Origin: a virus
Length of the DNA: 50,609 bases
Strand: one strand, 5' to 3'
Virus record (IMG/VR): IMGVR_UViG_3300026551_000001
Span: 1-50,609 of that record
The notes below the pieces were generated by a model. The model was not told the DNA's origin, ran no database searches, and was given only the letters and a program-made list of their open reading frames with translations. The translations under genes and the position numbers were made by a program. Below, piece by piece: positions 31,339-38,524 of this stretch. Each line of letters begins with the position of its first letter. Position 1 is the stretch's first letter.

Positions 31339-31426
31339 TAGCCAGTATTGCTAACGTATTCACATACGTTCATACACTGGCTAAGTTGCATCCTTACTCA
31401 ATCAAGAGGCAGTTAACGTAAGGATG
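31339..31426. other. Two consecutive hairpins in an early spacer
   Basis: First: TAGCCAGT / ACTGGCTA (8 bp) enclosing AACGTAT-TCAC-ATACGTT (7 bp), 31339-31383. Second: CATCCTTAC / GTAAGGATG (9 bp), 31389-31426. They fill the 127-base gap between the 54 aa and 112 aa genes. There is no U-run. Confidence 0.6.
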
Positions 31427-31439
31427 TTCGTGAAACTAT

Positions 31440-31778
31440 TTAGGAGATTGGTCTTATTAGACCTATACTATCTCTTCGATATTTATACTCACCATAGCCC
31501 ATAGGCATAGGTTTTTGAGTTATATAACGTTGGGTTACTTCGATATATTGATCAACGTAATAGTCTGTATCGTAATCTCCATTCAAGAACTTAGGCCATG
31601 GCTTGATGTTGTTAGCCTCTAAGAACGTACTCTGATACTCTGGTTTAATACAACCAGGTATTACCCCACGTCCACGTGTAACGACACGTGATGTAGGATG
31701 TAAGATAACAAAGTTAAGTCTTCTAGGTCTACGCCCTACCTCAGATATGTATGCTAACATTGGTCCAGTCTCCCACAT
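31440..31778 (-). CDS. Unknown early protein, 112 aa
   Basis: 112 aa. It is basic and Arg-rich in the first half (VGRRPRRLNFVILHPTSRVV) and Tyr-rich in the second (DYDTDYYVDQYIEVTQRY; MGYGEYKYRRD). No motif is recognised. Third gene from the early promoter. It ends just before a double hairpin. Confidence 0.62.
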   Translation of the reverse strand: MWETGPMLAYISEVGRRPRRLNFVILHPTSRVVTRGRGVIPGCIKPEYQSTFLEANNIKPWPKFLNGDYDTDYYVDQYIEVTQRYITQKPMPMGYGEYKYRRDSIGLIRPIS

Positions 31779-31788
31779 TTAAATCGGA

Positions 31789-31956
31789 TTAACAGAATAC
31801 TATGCCATTATCTCCGGCATAGTTATATTCGTTGTATGACCAGTATATGTCTATCTCTGGACAAGCTGTTGCACACCACGCAGAACAATAGATTAGGTAG
31901 TTTAGTTCAGACATAACCTCTGGATTAGGAGCCATCTCATCCATCTTCCTCTCCAT
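31789..31956 (-). CDS. Small acidic Cys protein, 55 aa
   Basis: 55 aa from ATG 31956 (MERKMDEMAPNPEVM). The open frame runs upstream to 32118, but that part overlaps the better-supported first gene of the operon. It has Cys-rich YLIYCSAWCATACPEID and ends in Cys. It is acidic. Unknown. Confidence 0.5.
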   Translation of the reverse strand: MERKMDEMAPNPEVMSELNYLIYCSAWCATACPEIDIYWSYNEYNYAGDNGIVFC

Positions 31957-31963
31957 GTTCTGG

Positions 31964-32131
31964 TCAACAATCACAGGAACATTTCTTTCCCTGTGCACGA
32001 TTACGGAAGCATATCCAAGCATGCCATTCATTATCTGGCATGGCTTGGATGTCTTTCCGTGCCTCTGCTTTGGTCTGCTCATTAATGCAGTCACCATACA
32101 AAGCTTCGTACAAATCATTGAAGCTGAGCAT
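31964..32131 (-). CDS. First gene of the early operon, 55 aa
   Basis: 55 aa from ATG 32131, with GGAG eight bases upstream and about 30 bases below the early promoter. The sequence MLSFNDLYEALYGDC ... CFRNRAQGKKCSCDC is helical with a Cys-rich, possibly metal-binding tail. Immediate-early position suggests host takeover or anti-defence, but nothing in the sequence proves it. Confidence 0.65.
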   Translation of the reverse strand: MLSFNDLYEALYGDCINEQTKAEARKDIQAMPDNEWHAWICFRNRAQGKKCSCDC

Positions 32132-32162
32132 CTTTATCTCCAATTGCTTTCCCAGTATGATT

Positions 32163-32190
32163 ATTATAACATAACTAATAGTTGAGTCAA
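32163..32190 (-). promoter_or_regulatory. Main early promoter, leftward
   Basis: On the - strand TTGACT (32190-32185), a 16-bp spacer and perfect TATAAT (32168-32163), followed by the first early gene. The -35 lies in a palindrome AGTCAAG-GT-CTTGACT (32185-32200), which could be an operator. It is divergent from the promoter at 32242. Confidence 0.85.
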
Positions 32191-32241
32191 GGTCTTGACT
32201 GGGCTATCTTAACTTTTATTGCATTATATGTAAAATAAAGC

Positions 32242-32269
32242 TTGACAAGCTCTATTTTATGTGTATAAT
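32242..32269 (+). promoter_or_regulatory. Rightward early promoter P1, full consensus
   Basis: TTGACA (32242-32247), a 16-bp spacer, TATAAT (32264-32269): both hexamers are perfect. The -35 lies in a perfect palindrome AGCTTG-A-CAAGCT (32239-32251). It drives the unit ending at the terminator 34404-34440. Confidence 0.9.
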
Positions 32270-32294
32270 AAGGAGACCTCCGCCAGAGATATCC

Positions 32295-32510
32295 TACATA
32301 TAGTATTACGTCTTATAGTTAACCGAAGGTTAGTTCTTACGTAATACATATAGTATAGTCTGACCATAGCGTACGAACTGATGCGACCTATCACGTTAGT
32401 GATTGCGCGTAGCGTCCTATTATAGGACTAGCGTAGTCCTATTTAATAGGATTCAACCGTAGATTGAATAAACAATAATATACAATTGTTCACGGTTTGT
32501 TTATAACCGC
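32295..32510 (+). ncRNA. Strongly folded leader of the rightward early unit
   Basis: No gene is seen from P1 to about 32630. Six hairpins follow one another: GTATTACGT / ACGTAATAC (32303-32347, with TAACC-GAA-GGTTA inside), ATCAC-GTTA-GTGAT (32390-32403), CCTATTA+TAGGACTA-GCG-TAGTCCTA+TAATAGG (32416-32450, 15 bp with a TT bulge), ATTCAA / TTGAAT (32451-32469), AACAAT / ATTGTT (32471-32490) and CGGTT / AACCG (32493-32509). TACATATAGTAT is repeated at 32295 and 32345. It may be a stable leader, a riboregulator or a stand-alone RNA. Confidence 0.5.
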
Positions 32511-32603
32511 GTTATGAACGTATAGAGAACATGGAATGTATCGCTTATGTGTGACAATTCAGCACACTATGCTAAATCCTTGATAGATAAGGACTATTCA
32601 GAC

Positions 32604-32631
32604 TTGACACAGTAATTGGTTGGTCTATGAT
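32604..32631 (+). promoter_or_regulatory. Rightward early promoter P2
   Basis: TTGACA (32604-32609), a 16-bp spacer, TATGAT (32626-32631). It is the second sigma70-type promoter of this unit, below the folded leader and about 215 bases before the 460 aa gene, so that gene can be expressed with or without the leader. Confidence 0.7.
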
Positions 32632-32776
32632 GGAGACAATAAGAAGAAACAAGTACATTGGAATGTGGACCGGGCTTTGCCCTCTCCAGTTGTTTCTCAT
32701 CGTTAATCGGATCGAAGGCATTGCCGCCATCTTGCCCGTAATAGGCAAAGAGGAAAGCAATGAAAGAATACAATGA
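32630..32776 (+). CDS. Possible 48 aa ORF upstream of the 460 aa gene
   Basis: 48 codons from ATG 32630. It has a hydrophobic middle (LQLFLIVNRI, GIAAILPVIG) but no Shine-Dalgarno, and the start overlaps the P2 -10 box, so a P2 transcript would lack it. The opposite strand also has an open frame here (32594-32803). Weak candidate. Confidence 0.2.
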   Translation: METIRRNKYIGMWTGLCPLQLFLIVNRIEGIAAILPVIGKEESNERIQ

Positions 32777-32844
32777 GGCTATAAACAACATACCGACGGG
32801 CAAGATGAAGGCAATGTCGACGATCCAAATATGGAGTAGATACT

Positions 32845-34227
32845 ATGTCAGATCAAGACACATTCTATGCCGAGTTAGCGCAACAGTATCGAGATAAGTT
32901 TCAGTTACGTTATGGCCGTCCAGTTAATCTGACCGATACGGAAATAACGGATATCATCGACAACGATGATACTGAAAATGAAGATACTGATACTGTTGAT
33001 CGGTCTATCTTGGTACAGATGAAAGACGCTGAAGCACCGGAGGAAACTACGGGTATTAACAGCGTCCATGTTATCGAAAGCTTGGCTATTAATATGGCAC
33101 GTAAAGCTGCAAACAACGCAGTATTTATGCAACATGTTAAGGAAGCTTTAGAAGCGCCAGAAGTGATGAAGCGCGCATCTACAGTTATGTTGTGGGATAT
33201 GCGCAACATATTCTGTACTAAGCGTGAAGATGGTCAGTGGGATTGGAGTGAAATAGATAAATTGCCAATCCCTGGCAGTATGCGCAAACGTGATAGGTTA
33301 ATGTTAGATGACATGGACCTTGGACCATTAGGTAACCGATTACATGATAAGTATTTGGTTCCTACTACTGAGGTAGGTAAAGATGGCAAACCTAAGAATG
33401 AAACACGTTCATTCTATAAGACGTTTGCTAAACATTTACCGCATGGTGAGGAAATCCAAGACAAGCTAGATAGTTTGGTCTTGGCTAACAAACCTGAAAC
33501 CAGACAACAAGCAATGGTTGAACACCGCACTATGTCATCGACTAAACGAGATGCGGAAGGTTATCGGTTAAGAGAACGTAAAAGCCGATTACCTAAGCTT
33601 GCAGGACAAGCTATTGCGTGTCGTTTCCAATGGCGTGATATCGAGGAAGAGTTACCCAAGGTAGCAGTCGGGTTTAACTTCCTTGAATTCGATGATGTTG
33701 GTCAAGGTATTGAAGATTTTACAGAGGTAGCTAAACCTTATTGGATTAGTGCTAAAGCTAATACCAATAAGAATGATATTTTAAGCGCAACTGAGTTTCT
33801 ACGTTTGAATATCCAAGTCGCCAAAGATAATGGCGGCACATATGATGCACTCTCTGCAACACTAGCAAGAGCACCTAAGAAGCCATCGACTGGCATCAAA
33901 GAGATCGATAGTCCAGAAATGTTGACGACATATTGGGCTGTCGAGGCTGCTTTCATGGATCAAAGACACAGCGACTGGCGTAAAAGAGAGACGGCCATCA
34001 TCGCTGCATTGAGAGCAGACCCTCATGCAATACGATCCTTCGGCAATGTTCAGATGGCTACCGATGGAGTCTGGAAGGTTATTCAGCCTCTATATGATGC
34101 CCTCATCCAAGAGGATATCAGAGCAGAGGCGAATGAGAGAAAAGAAAAGGCTAAGAAACTAGCAGAGAGACACAATGAACAGGTTAAGCCTGTCCAAGAT
34201 AACAAACTAGCCGATCTAATGAAGTAG
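32845..34227 (+). CDS. Unknown protein, 460 aa, own transcription unit
   Basis: 460 aa. The N-terminus is acidic (TDTEITDIIDNDDTENEDTD), the middle is charged and mixed, and the C-terminus is a Lys/Glu/Arg-rich helix (EANERKEKAKKLAERHNEQ) ending LADLMK. WDMRNIFCTKREDGQWDW and ACRFQWRDIEEELPKVAVGF are notable segments. No family is recognised. It is alone, with a 54 aa partner, between two strong promoters and a terminator on the strand opposite to the early operon. Codon choice is more G+C-rich than in the late genes. This suggests separate ancestry and high early expression. An origin-binding or host-directed protein is possible. Confidence 0.75.
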   Translation: MSDQDTFYAELAQQYRDKFQLRYGRPVNLTDTEITDIIDNDDTENEDTDTVDRSILVQMKDAEAPEETTGINSVHVIESLAINMARKAANNAVFMQHVKEALEAPEVMKRASTVMLWDMRNIFCTKREDGQWDWSEIDKLPIPGSMRKRDRLMLDDMDLGPLGNRLHDKYLVPTTEVGKDGKPKNETRSFYKTFAKHLPHGEEIQDKLDSLVLANKPETRQQAMVEHRTMSSTKRDAEGYRLRERKSRLPKLAGQAIACRFQWRDIEEELPKVAVGFNFLEFDDVGQGIEDFTEVAKPYWISAKANTNKNDILSATEFLRLNIQVAKDNGGTYDALSATLARAPKKPSTGIKEIDSPEMLTTYWAVEAAFMDQRHSDWRKRETAIIAALRADPHAIRSFGNVQMATDGVWKVIQPLYDALIQEDIRAEANERKEKAKKLAERHNEQVKPVQDNKLADLMK

Positions 34228-34234
34228 GTGACAC

Positions 34235-34399
34235 ATGAGAGTGAATATCAATGGCTCTCATGTAGTGGTTTGTATGTCCGTCTATGATTTGCATATCATC
34301 TGTGATGCTTTGCAAAAGGGATGCGCATACAAATCGGACAAGGAACCACGTATTGAGTTGAGAGATAAAATACTCAGTGCGATACAAGATACCAAATAA
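34235..34399 (+). CDS. Small protein after the 460 aa gene, 54 aa
   Basis: 54 aa from ATG 34235, seven bases after the previous stop, with TAGGTG upstream. The sequence MRVNINGSHVVVCMSVYDLH ... LRDKILSAIQDTK looks like a small alpha/beta protein. It ends five bases before the terminator stem. Unknown. Confidence 0.65.
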   Translation: MRVNINGSHVVVCMSVYDLHIICDALQKGCAYKSDKEPRIELRDKILSAIQDTK

Positions 34400-34403
34400 A
34401 CTA

Positions 34404-34440
34404 ATAGCCCTAGGCTTAACAGCTTAGGGCTATTTTTATG
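34404..34440 (+). terminator. Rho-independent terminator of the rightward early unit
   Basis: ATAGCCCTAGGC, loop TTAACA, GCTTAGGGCTAT (12 bp with one G-T), then TTTTTAT. Classical intrinsic terminator. Confidence 0.93.
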
Positions 34441-34832
34441 TTTATCGTAGTATACATTAGGATATTACGCGTATTACTTTAGTTACAATACTCTTAATCT
34501 ATGACATTAAGATACTAATGTATTCATTGTACTAAAAGTATTTCTATAATACTCAACTAATAGTTATAGATACTAGTATAGTATTATATAGATACTTACG
34601 TTATATTACTTAGAGTATTACGCTAGAAAAGAGCCTTAAGAGGTATCCTACCATAATCCTATTATAATCCTCTCGTAATCCTATAAATAATCCTATTAGA
34701 ACCCTCCATAGGGGGTCGTAGGGGGTCAAGGCAGCAACGAATTACACCTAAAATATATCTGACAATATTTTTTACATATAGGAAGCCCGTACAGAAGACT
34801 TTTTATAGGGTGGTACTAAGGTAGCGGGCATG
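34441..34832. other. AT-rich spacer with phased repeats (candidate origin)
   Basis: About 390 bases without a gene. The left part is very AT-rich, with recurring TATTAC motifs (34461-34479, 34601-34621). Then four TAATCCTAT-type repeats start at 34654, 34665, 34676 and 34688 (the second is TAATCCTCT), spaced 11, 11 and 12 bp. Then TAGGGGGTC occurs twice, at 34709 and 34719, spaced 10 bp. Spacing near one helical turn suggests a protein binding along one face, as at iteron origins or regulatory arrays. Confidence 0.5.
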
Positions 34833-35042
34833 TCATTTAAATGCATCAGTGAGCCTCCTAGGTACCCTCTCGCCTCTGATATCTTGCATTGCTACATTTC
34901 TCTCATAGAACTTGTATCTTCTAAGAATATCGTTAGCTCTAGTCAGATTATACATGTATTGAGATAAAACTTTATCTTTCCATTGTAATCTAAACATATT
35001 ATTATATCTAGAATCTTTAACTACTTTAATAGGTTTAGGCAT
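34833..35042 (-). CDS. Small basic protein divergent from the late operon
   Basis: 69 aa, basic (MPKPIKVVKDSRYNNMFRLQ ... ANDILRRYKFYERNVAM ... GERVPRRLTDAFK). It is transcribed away from the late promoter, toward the repeat array. No family is recognised. Its place between candidate origin and late promoter makes a DNA-binding regulator plausible, but no helix-turn-helix can be claimed. Confidence 0.55.
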   Translation of the reverse strand: MPKPIKVVKDSRYNNMFRLQWKDKVLSQYMYNLTRANDILRRYKFYERNVAMQDIRGERVPRRLTDAFK

Positions 35043-35070
35043 ATTTATATATCTTTCTATAAAATAATAC

Positions 35071-35099
35071 TTGACAAAGGATTCAAAGTATGATATAAG
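35071..35099 (+). promoter_or_regulatory. Late operon promoter
   Basis: TTGACA (35071-35076), a 17-bp spacer and TATAAG (35094-35099), preceded by TGA, which gives an extended -10. It is the only strong promoter seen ahead of the 29-kb structural operon. CTTGACAA is shared with P1. Confidence 0.8.
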
Positions 35100-35107
35100 A
35101 CAATTAT

Positions 35108-35127
35108 CTTAAATAGACGTATTTAAG
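35108..35127 (+). other. Hairpin at the late transcript start
   Basis: CTTAAATA-GACG-TATTTAAG, an 8-bp stem with a 4-base loop, right at or just below the expected +1. It could be an operator or a 5' mRNA stabiliser. Confidence 0.5.
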
Positions 35128-35154
35128 TTATAACATATATAAAGATTTAAATCA

Positions 35155-35328
35155 ATGAATATTGGAGATAGAGTTATAAAAGTTACAGGAGATTATGCAT
35201 TTAATGGTATTATTGTCTCTAAGTTTAATAAACTTAATGGTGCTGAAAGATATGTAGCAGAAAACAAAGAAGGTATCTTATTTATATTCTCCAGTAAACA
35301 ATTAAAAGGATTCAATAATGAATTATGA
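35155..35328 (+). CDS. Small conserved-type phage protein, 57 aa
   Basis: 57 aa. The pattern MNIGDRVIKVTGDYAFNGII ... GAERYVAENKEGILFIFSSKQL is like a small beta-rich (SH3-like) protein family that I recognise from phages of proteobacteria. First gene after the late promoter. It overlaps the next gene by 11 bases. Function is unknown. Confidence 0.65.
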   Translation: MNIGDRVIKVTGDYAFNGIIVSKFNKLNGAERYVAENKEGILFIFSSKQLKGFNNEL

Positions 35329-35539
35329 TAATAACAAACAAGATAGTTATAATGGAATAATGGGTTCTCCTATGGATGCTAAGAAACATCCTGCCCATAA
35401 GATCTCCCATCCTCATGGCAACCATGGAGTCTTACCTGACATCAAAGGACATGATAATACCCATGGTAGGTCTTCTATAGGATCTCCTCTTCTTCAAGGA
35501 CAAGCTGATAGCGGAGCTCCATCAGGGATGTCTATGTAA
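35318..35539 (+). CDS. His/Gly/Pro-rich protein, 73 aa
   Basis: 73 aa, disordered in appearance and rich in His, Gly, Pro and Ser (KKHPAHKISHPHGNHG, GHDNTHGRSSIGS). It could bind metal, but no domain is visible. Coupled to both neighbours. Confidence 0.6.
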   Translation: MNYDNNKQDSYNGIMGSPMDAKKHPAHKISHPHGNHGVLPDIKGHDNTHGRSSIGSPLLQGQADSGAPSGMSM

Positions 35540-35898
35540 TGGCTGAACACGGTCTCCCTTCAGTTCCTCCGACTATGCCTCTGTATAGATCCGGAGTTGA
35601 CTCAGAACATAAATTTACAATCCAAGATAATGGAATAGACGATATGAAGAAATCAGCCAGGGAAAGACAACTCAAGAACAGAGCTCTAATCCATAATGCC
35701 TTCCCTGCTCAAGGATCAGAAACAGCTCCTCCTCAATCTATGAGTAATGCTCCAGGTAAAGAACCAGGAGGAATCAATAGAGGAATGCAATCTCAAGAAG
35801 CTATAGATCAACAAGGCAGTAATCCTACAGTAACTAATCCAGGATCTTATTCAGGATACTCTGGAGGTAACTACTCCTCAGCTCAGGAACCCTACTAA
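35539..35898 (+). CDS. Polar low-complexity protein, 119 aa
   Basis: 119 aa, rich in Ser, Pro, Gln and Gly (PSVPPTMPLYRS; GSETAPPQSMSNAPGKEPGG; YSGYSGGNYSSAQEPY). A short basic helix lies in the middle (DDMKKSARERQLKNRALIHN). Probably intrinsically disordered. Unknown; coupled by TAATG. Confidence 0.6.
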   Translation: MAEHGLPSVPPTMPLYRSGVDSEHKFTIQDNGIDDMKKSARERQLKNRALIHNAFPAQGSETAPPQSMSNAPGKEPGGINRGMQSQEAIDQQGSNPTVTNPGSYSGYSGGNYSSAQEPY

Positions 35899-36257
35899 TG
35901 AATTACTCAACAGGACAAGAATATGGAGATAGTCCTCCTTCTGTAGGTCTATCTAAAGTCTCTACCTTAAGTACTAAAGATTATATGCTTCCAGTTATTG
36001 ACGTAGACAAACAACGAAGGAATTTCCCCTGCTATGAAGTCAACCAATACTTCACGTTACAAGACATTATCACCGGAGATACTGAAGGAACTACTGACAC
36101 AGATGCAGAGACCCACGGACCTCAATACGACAAACCCTCCGGAGAGTTCCAATCTACATCAGGAGGCTACACTAAAACCTATAAAGCCTATAAGAATGCC
36201 ACAAGAAAGCGTGGAGGAACGATTGGGTCTATCAAAGCCCTCGGCACAGGTCGATAA
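35898..36257 (+). CDS. Unknown late protein, 119 aa
   Basis: 119 aa. It is polar, with KDYMLPVIDVDKQRRNFPCY and a Gly/Thr-rich middle; the C-terminus is basic (YKAYKNATRKRGGTIGSIKA). No domain is recognised. Another open frame (36034-36288) overlaps it but has a poorer start, so this frame is preferred by TAATG coupling. Confidence 0.55.
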   Translation: MNYSTGQEYGDSPPSVGLSKVSTLSTKDYMLPVIDVDKQRRNFPCYEVNQYFTLQDIITGDTEGTTDTDAETHGPQYDKPSGEFQSTSGGYTKTYKAYKNATRKRGGTIGSIKALGTGR

Positions 36258-36277
36258 CTATACAAGGCTTCTTAAAG

Positions 36278-36472
36278 GTGAGCTCTAAACAAATATCTAA
36301 AGATTATCCTTTTGGTTATAAATTCAGACCAGGAGAGAATTATACATTTGTTTCTTCTGAAGCTTATGGACAGTTTCGTAAAACAGGAGAATATTCATAT
36401 CCAGTAGGGTATGGTCCATTCAAACAAAAAACAGTAACTGTTAAATTAGATAATAGTTGGATTAATGCGTAA
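36278..36472 (+). CDS. Small unknown protein, 64 aa (GTG start)
   Basis: 64 aa starting at GTG 36278. It is aromatic and beta-rich (DYPFGYKFRPGENYTFVSSE; GEYSYPVGYGPFKQ). It overlaps the next gene by eight bases. No family is recognised. Confidence 0.55.
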   Translation: MSSKQISKDYPFGYKFRPGENYTFVSSEAYGQFRKTGEYSYPVGYGPFKQKTVTVKLDNSWINA

Positions 36473-36800
36473 GCAGATTCACGAAGGTTACGTAATGATA
36501 GACCATAGAGCTTCTCCTGGTCTATCTGAAAAGGAAGCCTTATCCTTAGGTTATAATCCTTCTCATGTCTCCGAAGGACAATTATTCGAAGCTAAAACCA
36601 ATCATTGCAATCACTGTGGAACGGTAGTAATAATCAATCCTCTTCGTACGAGAGAGAGATCATATTGTTCTTATTGTGATAAATATATCTGTGATAACTG
36701 TGGGGTATCAGTCAAACTACCCGATTATGTACATAAAACCTATCAACAACAACTAGAAGAAAGTCATACTTTCTATTCAAATCAAGGAAATATTATTTAA
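36465..36800 (+). CDS. Zinc-ribbon phage protein, 111 aa
   Basis: 111 aa. VMIDHRASPGLSEKEA is followed by a double zinc-binding pattern: CNHCG, then CSYCDKYICDNCG. This combination occurs as a small protein in many proteobacterial phages as far as I recall. It may be structural or regulatory. Coupled by TAATG to a structural gene. Confidence 0.7.
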   Translation: MRKQIHEGYVMIDHRASPGLSEKEALSLGYNPSHVSEGQLFEAKTNHCNHCGTVVIINPLRTRERSYCSYCDKYICDNCGVSVKLPDYVHKTYQQQLEESHTFYSNQGNII

Positions 36801-37336
36801 TGGCTAAACGATCGTTTAACACTTTTGGACAGACTTGGACTCAGACTGCCTTAGCTACCAACTTAGCTAACGGTACCTATATGGCTATGGTCGGATCTTC
36901 GACTACTCAGATCACAGATATCTTAGAAGTTCTCATTTCAGGTACTTCTGCTGCATCTGCCGTCGGTGCATTCGCTTATATCCCCATTTCTACTGCTCAG
37001 GCAGGTGGTGCTACAGCTTTAGCAGCTCCTAACTCAGATGGTCCTATCCAATCCAACGCAACTCCAGTTATCAATACTACATATGTAGCTGCTACTACTA
37101 ATGGACCTCAAGCATCTAATGGTATCACAGCACCTAAGATTAACTTAGGTCTTAACTGTTTCGGTGGTATCATACGATGGAACGCAGCTCCTACACAGCA
37201 GTTTACTATGATTGGTAATGCTGTTTTTGCTGCAGGTACTCCAGTCACCTTTGGACAGTCAGTTCTTATGAATATGACTGCCGGTACAGGTGCTTCCGTC
37301 ACTGCTAACGCACACGTCATCTATGAGCCGTACTAA
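36800..37336 (+). CDS. Probable structural protein, 178 aa
   Basis: 178 aa, Ala/Gly/Thr-rich and beta-rich (YIPISTAQAGGATALAAPNS; AAPTQQFTMIGNAVFAAGTP). Composition resembles capsid decoration or tail-surface proteins. It shares its style with the 117 aa (41104) and 170 aa (47809) proteins. Exact role unknown. Confidence 0.6.
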   Translation: MAKRSFNTFGQTWTQTALATNLANGTYMAMVGSSTTQITDILEVLISGTSAASAVGAFAYIPISTAQAGGATALAAPNSDGPIQSNATPVINTTYVAATTNGPQASNGITAPKINLGLNCFGGIIRWNAAPTQQFTMIGNAVFAAGTPVTFGQSVLMNMTAGTGASVTANAHVIYEPY

Positions 37337-37710
37337 TGGCCGCTTCTCGTAACGATTCTTATCAATTATCTCAAGATACAGTCTTTCAGAATCGTGTACA
37401 ACAGTCCTTAATTGCAGCTTGTATAGCTATTACAAATGAAGGTTGGTCTGTTGCTTTCCATAGAGAAAGAGATAGATTTGCTGTTAGTATCTTAGCAGCA
37501 GGTTCGACGACTAATCAAAATTCCTTTGTAGTGTTATTTACCAATGCTGTGTCTACTGATACGAACGTATTAGCAGATGCTACCGTCGGTGGTACAGTCG
37601 CAATTACTGCTGCTTCTAGAGCTGCTCAGTCACTTCTAGTAACAGATGCTCACATTGATTCTGCTGTCTCCTCTATGTTCAATTCTTTCATAACAGAACC
37701 TAACGGGTAG
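37336..37710 (+). CDS. Probable structural protein, 124 aa
   Basis: 124 aa. NDSYQLSQDTVFQNRVQQSL then IAACIAITNEGWSVAFHRER is a pattern I associate with small virion proteins of proteobacterial phages. No signal or membrane segment. It precedes the beta-helix protein. Confidence 0.55.
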   Translation: MAASRNDSYQLSQDTVFQNRVQQSLIAACIAITNEGWSVAFHRERDRFAVSILAAGSTTNQNSFVVLFTNAVSTDTNVLADATVGGTVAITAASRAAQSLLVTDAHIDSAVSSMFNSFITEPNG

Positions 37711-37711
37711 A

Positions 37712-38524
37712 ATGTCGACATCTACGGGTATTAGTTTAACTCCTGCTCCTTATTGGCCCAACGTATACACTACAGGAGTTCCTATCGGAACTACTCTAAC
37801 TGTTGCTGGGTCTAATACAATTAATGCCCCTGGAACTTATGACTCTTTAGACTTTACTGGATTTGTTACTATTGCTGCTAGTAACGTAACTTTAACAAAT
37901 TCCCGTATAAGAGCCATTGCATCTGATCCTTGGTCTCTTGAAGTCAACGGTACTCAAACTAATGTCTTAGTTAAGAATGTAACTATAATCGGAGCTAGCA
38001 ATGCTACTACGACTGGTGGAGCTACGTATGGTTTCTATGTCTCAGGTAATTCAGGTGCTACGTTTGATGCATGTAATATTTCACATGTAGGACAGAATGC
38101 TATTAATAATGGTAATGTCTTAGTTAAGAATTGTTACATTCATGAATTAATATCAGATCCTACTAGCCACTATGAATGTATATATTATGGAGGTGCAGGC
38201 GGAGCTAATCCTAGTTTCTCTTTAGATCTAGAACATAATACATTCATGAATGCTAATAATCAGACAGCTTCTGTCTATATAGAGAACTTCTTCGGTGTCG
38301 TTAATAACGTTACAGTTAATAATAACTTAATAATTGGAGGAGATTTCTCAATATATGTAGAAGGGAATCAGAATCCTAATAATATTACAAATGTTACAGT
38401 AACTAACAATGCTATGGGAGCAGGCATATTTGGTTATACTCATTATGATCAAGCAATAGCTCCTGTTTATCAAGTTATACACACTAACAATTACGATTGG
38501 ATTACAGGGGTAGCTATTCCCTAA
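37712..38524 (+). CDS. Right-handed beta-helix protein (tailspike-like)
   Basis: 270 aa. Regular short repeats rich in V/I/N/T (SNVTLTNSRIRAI, NVLVKNVTIIGAS, NVLVKNCYIHEL, NVTVNNNLIIGG, NVTVTNNAM) are typical of parallel beta-helix folds such as pectate-lyase-like and tailspike proteins. These bind or cleave surface polysaccharide. No catalytic set can be assigned. It is followed by a repeat-rich appendage protein, so both may belong to the receptor-binding apparatus. Confidence 0.7.
   Translation: MSTSTGISLTPAPYWPNVYTTGVPIGTTLTVAGSNTINAPGTYDSLDFTGFVTIAASNVTLTNSRIRAIASDPWSLEVNGTQTNVLVKNVTIIGASNATTTGGATYGFYVSGNSGATFDACNISHVGQNAINNGNVLVKNCYIHELISDPTSHYECIYYGGAGGANPSFSLDLEHNTFMNANNQTASVYIENFFGVVNNVTVNNNLIIGGDFSIYVEGNQNPNNITNVTVTNNAMGAGIFGYTHYDQAIAPVYQVIHTNNYDWITGVAIP

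Noticed and set aside
32594-32803. 69 aa - strand frame with a membrane-like segment below P2
   Set aside because: No Shine-Dalgarno and no promoter on that strand; it runs against the rightward early unit. Kept only as a remote possibility.
36034-36288. 84 aa + frame overlapping the 119 aa late gene
   Set aside because: It starts inside another gene without a ribosome binding site; the 119 aa frame has the TAATG coupling used by its neighbours.
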